Source: Brachionus manjavacas
Taxonomy: Eukaryota > Rotifera > Eurotatoria > Ploima > Brachionidae
DNA length: 64,000 nucleotides
Assembly: GCA_019054805.1 (NCBI GenBank)
Contig: JAHQIY010000001.1
Span: 10,740,501-10,804,500, forward strand
Reading direction: 5' to 3'
The position numbers and the translations under genes are program-made. The notes under the pieces were generated by a model. That model saw only the letters and a list, made by a program, of their open reading frames with translations. It searched no databases and was not told where the DNA came from. Below, one piece after another: positions 57,401 to 64,000 of the stretch. Numbering within the stretch: position 1 is the stretch's first letter; each line of letters opens with the position of its first letter.

Positions 57401-60400
57401 TCAATGACTTGACTTAAGAACTGTAACTTTAAAACATTCCTCGATTAAGTTTTTATTGACTTTCAAATTTCAGGAATTAGAATCCTTTTATCTAGTGTTT
57501 AAATATAATATCTAGTTAAACTTATCTTTTTATCTATTTTTTCATCATTTAGACAATTCAATTAATCCTATGTCTTTATTGAATTAATACTAATCTAATA
57601 TTTCTGAATTTTTAATTAAAAAAATTAAATTTAAAAGCTTTAATGACTAAAATTTGACTAATCTTTTTGTAAATAATTAATATTTATGACTTTTGAAAAA
57701 CAAAGACTCGCATTTGAACTGGAGTCCTAAATTTCAAAAAAATTAGAATTCAAGATTCAATTTGGACTCGGACACAATTTGAGTCTTCACTTGCAATTCC
57801 TGATCTATGATTCGGCAAGGATCAGTTTTGATCAAGCCAGAAAAAAAGCCTTGATTAAGAATTATCTTTGTTACCTTTGAATTTTAATTGCAGCCATTCG
57901 CTGATCTTCCCTTTTTGCTATTTCCTCAAGATCAAATTCCTTTACATAATTACGACCATAGGTCGTTCCTTTAAAAATGGTTGGTATATGAACCGAATGC
58001 TTAGCGTCATTGAATTTCATCAAAGCCATTTGCTCTTTTTCCTTTAAAAAAAAAAAAATAAAAAAAAAATAAAAAAATTATTCAATTACAGGATCTTCAA
58101 CAGTTCTTGCTGTAGGCAATGGTCTTCCTTCATAAACATAGTCATCTAATTTCTTACACATTTGATTTCCTGTCAAATGGAGACCGTGTGATTTTGGTCT
58201 CGCAGTTACATCCGAAGTCAAAGTTTCTTTGGTAACAACTGAAAAATTGGTGTTCGATGGACATTTGTAACTTAAACAAAATTTGATTTAATAAAAAAAA
58301 ATATTTTTTCTAACTTGACCAACTTTTCTTCGGTATTTTCTTCATCTTTATTTTCGTTTATTTCTTCATTTCTATTCCATCGACCATAAATGTTCATATT
58401 AATCGGTCTACCCATCGGAGTAGTTTGAGTATTTGTTTTTTTCCTAGGCTCATTATCTATCTTGTATCCAACAAGGTCATAGTTTTCGTTTCTGATATCC
58501 GGTTTTAAGCCCTCGACTACAAGGGTGTCTCTAATAGGAGCTTGTTCTAACTCGAACAAGTCCCTCACTAAATTAACATCTTCTGGCTGCCAAACATTTA
58601 AAACTTATCAAAATTTTAAGACAATTTAATTTATTTAAAAAAGAAAAACAAAATACCACTTGTGTCCAAATCTTTTCTTTTCATTTCTAAAATTTGCTCA
58701 TAGACCGATGATCTTGTTCCGTATTTTGACTCCGGTCTTGGTATTGACGGATTTGTTCGATAAAGTTTAGGCTGTTGTTTGTTGAAGTTGGGATCGAAAA
58801 TTGGAAAACCATTTACTCTTTAAAAAATTTTAAAATAAACTAAAGAATATATAAAATTTTTGTTTTTTCGACTTTTACTTTGGATAACTAGAATCAATAT
58901 TTTCGAAGGGAATAAATTCTAAATTTTTAAGCTGTCCATTATTTTGAGGGGTCATTATTTGAACTGGTACGAATTCACTTATACCTATTTTGGCTGCAAA
59001 CTTAGGATCATAGTTGGACAATAAAATTTCTCTCAAACCGCTAGTCTGATCCTGATCGGACACTGTCTCTGTAGCTAAGGAGTTGAGATTTTTTCGATGA
59101 GAAAATTCATTTTTCTCGTCATTTACATAAGTTAAATGAAAAATATCATGCCTCTGATTAACAAATGATGGACTTGGCGCTCTCGGATATTTACAGCATT
59201 CACATTCGTCTATTTCTTTATGTAAACATTCCAGCGCTTTTTCAGTTCCAAATGTCGCTGTTTCAGTTGTGCTATGCGTTACAGACTCATTGTTTTTGAT
59301 GTCTTGCTGATTTATTGGTTCAGTTGAAGCCAACTGTGAGTGGGAACTGTCTTTTAGATTTTCAGTTTTCTCTCCATTCTCTGTTGATGATCCATCGGTT
59401 GACTTATCATTAATCTTGGCTACAAAAGTTACAAATTTAACTTCGCGGCCTTCCGAACAACTGCTTGTTGACTCTTTAGGTTGATTTTTTTGACGTGAAA
59501 AGCTTCGTTGACGCTTTATTTTTTCAGATAGCTGTTCTTCATTTTGAACATCCTCAACCTGAAAATGTTAATTTTGTTTTACAATACGAAATATTTTAAA
59601 TAATTGTTATTTCACTATTATTATTTTTTGCTTCTTGACGTAAATGAATAAACAAATTAACAAAAAATACTTAATCTTTAGTTTTCTGATATCAAATTTT
59701 AAAAATAATTTTTTGAAATAATTTCACAAGTAGGACCTTTCGCTGGGCTTCCGGAAATTAAATTTAAATGATATTTTATTAAGAATTAATTTTAGAAAAA
59801 ATACAATTAGTAATTTATTTAATATCTTTAATAATCTATCTAACTATCTTTTTTTATTTTAAGGTAAAAATAAAATTGCTTTCCTTTTTTTTCACACTTT
59901 ATTTTTTAATATTAAGATTATTAAATGCTAACATTTTAAAACTTTATAATTAGTATTGTTGGCAATTTAATGAAAAATTACTTTTTTTAATTGTTTCGGT
60001 GACCAATTTTTTAAAAACTGATGAAAACGATATCAAATAGATTAATTTTTGATAGATGCATTCAGTCGAATTTTAGAGATCAGTCTTTTCATTCCTATCT
60101 ATTTATATTTTGCAATTTTTTTTCGAAACTAGTAGATAGTCATATTTTCCTTAGAAAAAAGGAAATTTTTTAACTTTAATGTATAGTACTTAAAATAATA
60201 AAGCATAAAATTGGTCACATTAATTTTTTGTCCCAGTACTTTTTGAGCTCTTTAATAATTGTTTGTTTATAAAAAAATACCATAAGATTAGTAGCTAGCG
60301 ATCATAAATACTTAATATAAAAATAAAGGTGGTAGATCAGATTTAAACAATTAGCGTGGGATATCAGTTCTTTCACTCATTAAACTTTAAAAGTCAAACC

Positions 60401-63015
60401 TTGAAGTGAATATTTTTAATGAAATAAATAATGTTTAAGAAAAATATAGTCTATTTTCAATTAAATCTATTTTCATTAAATGAATAAAAAATATTTACTT
60501 TCAGTAGTTTAAAAACTCAGGATATTGATAAAATTTTACTTCCTTGACTTTTCTAAAATAACGATTCAGAAATATGATCATTTTTTTAGTAATTTCAAAA
60601 AAGGTAGCTCGATTTTTAATTTTGAATAAAATTTAGTCCAAAGAATACATGAAAGATCAGCTATTTTAAAAGATTATTAAAAGATAATAGATAAAAATAT
60701 TTTTGTTTTTTATTATAAAGTATTATTTTTTTAATTTGTTTTTAATTGAGTATTTTTTCATATTTATCTAAGCTAAAATAAAGATCTTCAGAGTGCCAAA
60801 ATGAAAAATTTAATTAAAAAATAATGCAAAATAATCTAAAATCATCTTTAATCAAATAAAAGTTGAAAAATATTATTTAGATAGAATATTTGAATTTCTT
60901 TAAATTTCAAAATGTATTAATATTTTGATTCATATACTCATTTCCATGCAAATATTTTATATTTTTCAAAGCTTAATTTTCTTAACAGGATAATCAGTAA
61001 TGCTAAAATTTAGATTTTAGACTGAAACTCAAAAACTCTAAAAAAACTCAAATACTATTTTTCGATTTTAAAGGTGTTAATTTTTGAAAATTTAACAATT
61101 AATTCGTTATGTCTTTATTCGCAAATTAACACTTAATTTGTAAACAAAAATGGTTTTATATTTTCAATAATTTGATATCATATCAAAAATAATAAACTAA
61201 AAAATTAAAATTCAATCTAAAAGATTCCAATTATTTAAAATTTGGATAAAGCTAATTAAAAAAATGCAAGAAGCTTTATTTCAAAACTCTATGAGATTCC
61301 CTTAGGACTCAATTTTTTTTTAATTTATTTTATAATTGAACAAAATTTCAGAAAACTTACTTTTTTTTCTTTTGAATCAGTTAATTCAATTTGTGTAACT
61401 GATATGCTAGACTTAGGTCTGGGAGAAGACGAACTCAAATTAAACTTTAAAGGACTTCTTAATTGATTCAAAATTAATTTGGTCAGTTTGTACTCATTTT
61501 GAATTACCTCGTTTTTCTTCCTGTCGATGGTCTACTAATGTACCCACGCCAGTCAGTAAAAGAAGTTGATTTCGGTCTTTTAGATGTGTCCCGAGTTAAC
61601 ACAGCATAAACCGGAGCATTTAAAAATTTACTCTCAGTTTCAGAGTTGTCATTTAAAGTTTCATTTTTCTCTACAAAGCTTTTTTCACTAATAGCTGGGT
61701 TTTTAGCTGAGTTTTTAAGAGACTCCAACAATTGCCTGTTTTCATTAATTCTCATATTTAACTTAATAAAATTAATTATTTACTTTTTTTGTTGTATCAT
61801 AAATTATACTTGATTTTTGGACAAAATCATTCTATCACTAACTTCCTTGGCAACTTCAACCAACGAATTTAGAGTAACCGACGACTTGGCGTCTTGCACT
61901 TGGTTTACACTAAAACTACTAAAATCATTTAGAGCATTATAAAACTTTGACAATGACTTCAAACTCTGCTCAAGCTTTTTGTTGTCAGTTTTGTCTAAAT
62001 AAATCTAATAAATTAAAAATTAAAAATAATAAAGCTACAACCTATGCTTGAGTACAAGTGATCGGCATATATTGATAAAGCCTTGAGAATTTCACCTCTC
62101 GATTTTTCATCGAGGTCACTTTTCATCAAATTTTTGGTTTCAATCGGTTTTTGAATTTTTTCACTTCGATTAGACAAGCATGATTTGTCAAGCTCGGAAC
62201 GGGATTCATCTTTCAAAAAGATTTATGCTAAATTTTAAAATTCCAAAATATGCCAACCTGGTAGTGTATTTTTTGGCTTAATTGCTTTGATTTTTGGCCC
62301 AGTTTCTATTTTGTAAGCGCTTTTTAAACTTGGAAAATAGACCGGACTTATGTCTCTGTTGGATCTAGTTGACTGTTGTGTCGTGACCCTTTCAGAAAAA
62401 TCGTGATTTATGTTTGCGGATCGACGAGCAGACTGATTAATTTGAGCTTCCCTAATCATCATTGCTGCTTTATTTTTCTAAATGTAAATTCAAAATATAA
62501 TCAATTTTTATTACGTGAATTAGATTTTGACTTAGATCAAGTGATCAAAAAAAAATTACTAACCTCGTTCCTGGAAAACGACTCTTTGTTTTTAGAGTAC
62601 CATTTGTAAATTTTTTCCAATTTTCTTTTAAAATCAGTCGAGTTCGGCTCGCTGAAAATTTTTTTTAATTAAAATTTAAAGACAGAAAAAAAGCTCACAT
62701 TTCTTTGAGTTCATTGAGCATGTTTGTTAATATAAGATAAAAATTAGTTTCTTGACTAATCTTGTCGCTGAAATAAAATACAATTTATTTTCACATAGAT
62801 AGGCTTGAAAAATTACTTTTTTGAGCGAGATGCCAAATTGTTCAAACTTGCTTGTTTTTCGTGTCCTTTGGCCTCATAGTACAACTCTTTGAACATTTGA
62901 TTCTCCAGTAGCTAAAAAATATCTAATCAATATCCAAAAACAATAAAAAATTGATTACCTTTGAATCTCTAAGCTGGTAAAGATTTTGATGCAAAAATTG
63001 CAAAGAAGTTCCCAT
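54413..63015 (-). CDS. IQ-motif (calmodulin-binding) protein, 20 exons, unidentified
   Basis: Twenty exons on minus, from 62959-63015 (first) to 54413-54558 (last), join with consistent GT-AG phases into 1,202 aa. The other large blocks are 62258-62477, 61508-61761, 58879-59558, 58315-58582 and 55420-55632. Residues 1-110 are helical and probably coiled coil (FLHQNLYQLRDSKLLENQ, TNFYLILTNMLNELKE). Residues 110-650 are Ser/Glu/Asn-rich and disordered, with a small Cys cluster DECECCKYP. Conserved-looking Pro/Arg segments follow (NPSIPRPESKYGTRSSVYEQ). Then come two IQ motifs: AAIKIQRHFREHLLQKHRI near 889-910 and AASCIQRWVRGWMIRKEIK near 983-1003, with a basic helix between. The C-terminus has YYIYPPKATKLRSTRKSTW. 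IQ motifs bind calmodulin or myosin light chains; a ciliary or cytoskeletal role is only a guess. Two long introns (2.2 and 1.9 kb) contrast with the others, all under 330 nt. Confidence 0.75.
57278..57441. mobile_element. hAT-type MITE, decayed third copy, in an intron of the IQ gene
   Basis: It starts CAGACTTGTTTTTAAGTCAC exactly like the copy at 45178. It continues with TTTTAAGTCCAAGTCAAG and then ...AAGTCAATGACTTGACTTAA. The right tip is diverged (CTGTAACTTTAAAACATT), so no target duplication can be recognised. Confidence 0.65.
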
Positions 63016-64000
63016 GTTTTTTTTAAAAGCGAATCCGAACGAATTTTTCGTTTTTCACCGATTTGTTTAGCCAAATTTTAATTTGTTTGATTTGAAGTGA
63101 TTCAAAACATTATTTCTTTGCCTTAGAGAAGCTAAGAAATTTCAAGCTATTTAATTTATTTAAACATTAAAATAAAAAGTATATTTTAAAAAGGTAGAAA
63201 CTCTAGAGTGACTCTTATTCACAGTACTTTCGATCTAATTATGCAATTTTAGCAACTTATATTTTTAATACTCAGTTCCGAAAGGTAAATATCAAAAAAA
63301 AATTTAAGTGAAAATTTTCTAATTTAAATTGTTTGAATTTCTATGGTAACTATTTTGGTAATTCAAATTAGTTATTTTGTTTCTTTATTGGAATCCTTTA
63401 GGTCGATGGAAAAAAAAAACAATTTAAAAAGTTGTTGTCCAAAGGTTTCTCTAATAATTTTAATTTATTAATCTGAATAACTTTAAGCTGATTTTTGTCT
63501 AAAAAATACCATAAGTTTTAAATTAATATTTTTATAAATTAAAAAAAGAATCGAACTTTTTGAAAAAAAATTAGATTTAAATTAAATTTCTGTAATTTTA
63601 AATGTTTCCTTTTTTATAACTTTTTTACTAAAAAACCCTGGGTTAATGCAAGTATTAATGTCTTTCGAGATTTAATTGTTATCTGGAAATATTTTTTTAC
63701 TCTAAATTCATATGACTAATTGATAAATATCATACTCAAACAGATGATATATTTAATTATGATTCAAATTTTTAAGTAATACTTTTAAAAGTATAAAAAA
63801 ATAAAAATCATCAAAGATTACTGATTAAATATTAATTGATTAAAATTTTAATAAGTTGACAATTTTATTTGGTTTAAGTTTTTTTTAACTTTTCAGATCT
63901 AAATTTTTAAAAGTATTTGTTTTGTTCATTTGATAAAATAGAATTAAAAAAGTTTATCTAGAAGAAAAAAAACATTTAATCTTGATAGATTAATTTTTTA
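63016..64000. other. upstream of the IQ-motif gene, no gene seen
   Basis: The first 200 bases presumably hold the promoter and leader of the minus-strand gene. GGTTAATGCAAGTATTAATG near 63642 echoes the TTAATGCA tip of the foldback at 25559 but has no partner arm here. Nothing else is recognised. Confidence 0.4.

Noticed and set aside
1..64000. CRISPR arrays, rRNA genes or prokaryotic operons
   Set aside because: None seen: no regularly spaced repeats, no rRNA-like conserved blocks, and the genes are split by spliceosomal introns with AATAAA signals.

Overview
The window is AT-rich nuclear DNA from an animal. Its genes are interrupted by mostly short GT-AG introns of about 45-120 nt, with a few of 1-2.5 kb. 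Several proteins point to a ciliated metazoan: the dynein-assembly factor SPAG1, a DLC/Crossveinless-c type RhoGAP-START protein, a Ly6/uPAR protein and an IQ-motif protein. The AT content, small introns and decayed LINE, Tigger, hAT and SINE copies would suit a small invertebrate such as a monogonont rotifer. That placement is inference only; nothing read here fixes the phylum.

Layout. 0.5-0.8 kb: a small secreted basic peptide gene (+). 0.9-4.4 kb: PPP1R7/SDS22 and farnesyl-diphosphate synthase, both on minus and only 125 nt apart. 4.8-6.4 kb: acylglycerol kinase (+), divergent from FPPS. 6.9-9.05 kb: RRP8 and DPH3 (+), only 120 nt apart. 9.9-10.2 kb: an unidentified two-exon fragment. 10.8-11.2 kb: a Ly6/uPAR-like gene. 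12.5-15.1 kb: a decayed LINE and a Tigger transposase relic. 15.1-21.6 kb: gene-poor, with a possible pseudogene at its left end. 21.6-33.1 kb: one nine-exon DLC-type RhoGAP-START gene. 34.1-35.0 kb: a Tigger-derived element with intact terminal repeats. 35.3-40.9 kb: SPAG1 (minus, nine exons), with a tRNA-derived SINE and a MITE in its introns. 41.8-43.7 kb: an SLC5-type transporter. 46.2-48.1 kb: mitochondrial cysteinyl-tRNA synthetase. 49.2-49.7 kb: a foldback minisatellite. 50.6-53.1 kb: molybdenum cofactor sulfurase. 53.8-54.2 kb: an Asn/Pro/Ser-rich protein. 54.4-63.0 kb: a 20-exon IQ-motif protein (minus).

I rebuilt the exon structures by hand. For each multi-exon gene the splice phases close into one frame whose length is a whole number of codons: PPP1R7 354 aa, FPPS 360, RRP8 507, DPH3 84, DLC 1,539, SPAG1 882, CARS2 514, IQ protein 1,202. 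Most genes are unrelated housekeeping functions.

The most interesting observations are: two tightly spaced same-strand gene pairs with a splice-acceptor-like site just before the downstream ATG, which fits trans-spliced operons; an AGK whose GGDGT kinase motif reads GGNAT; an FPPS with Ser at the chain-length gate five residues before its first Asp-rich motif; and a MITE abutting a SPAG1 TPR exon that appears to have changed its splicing.
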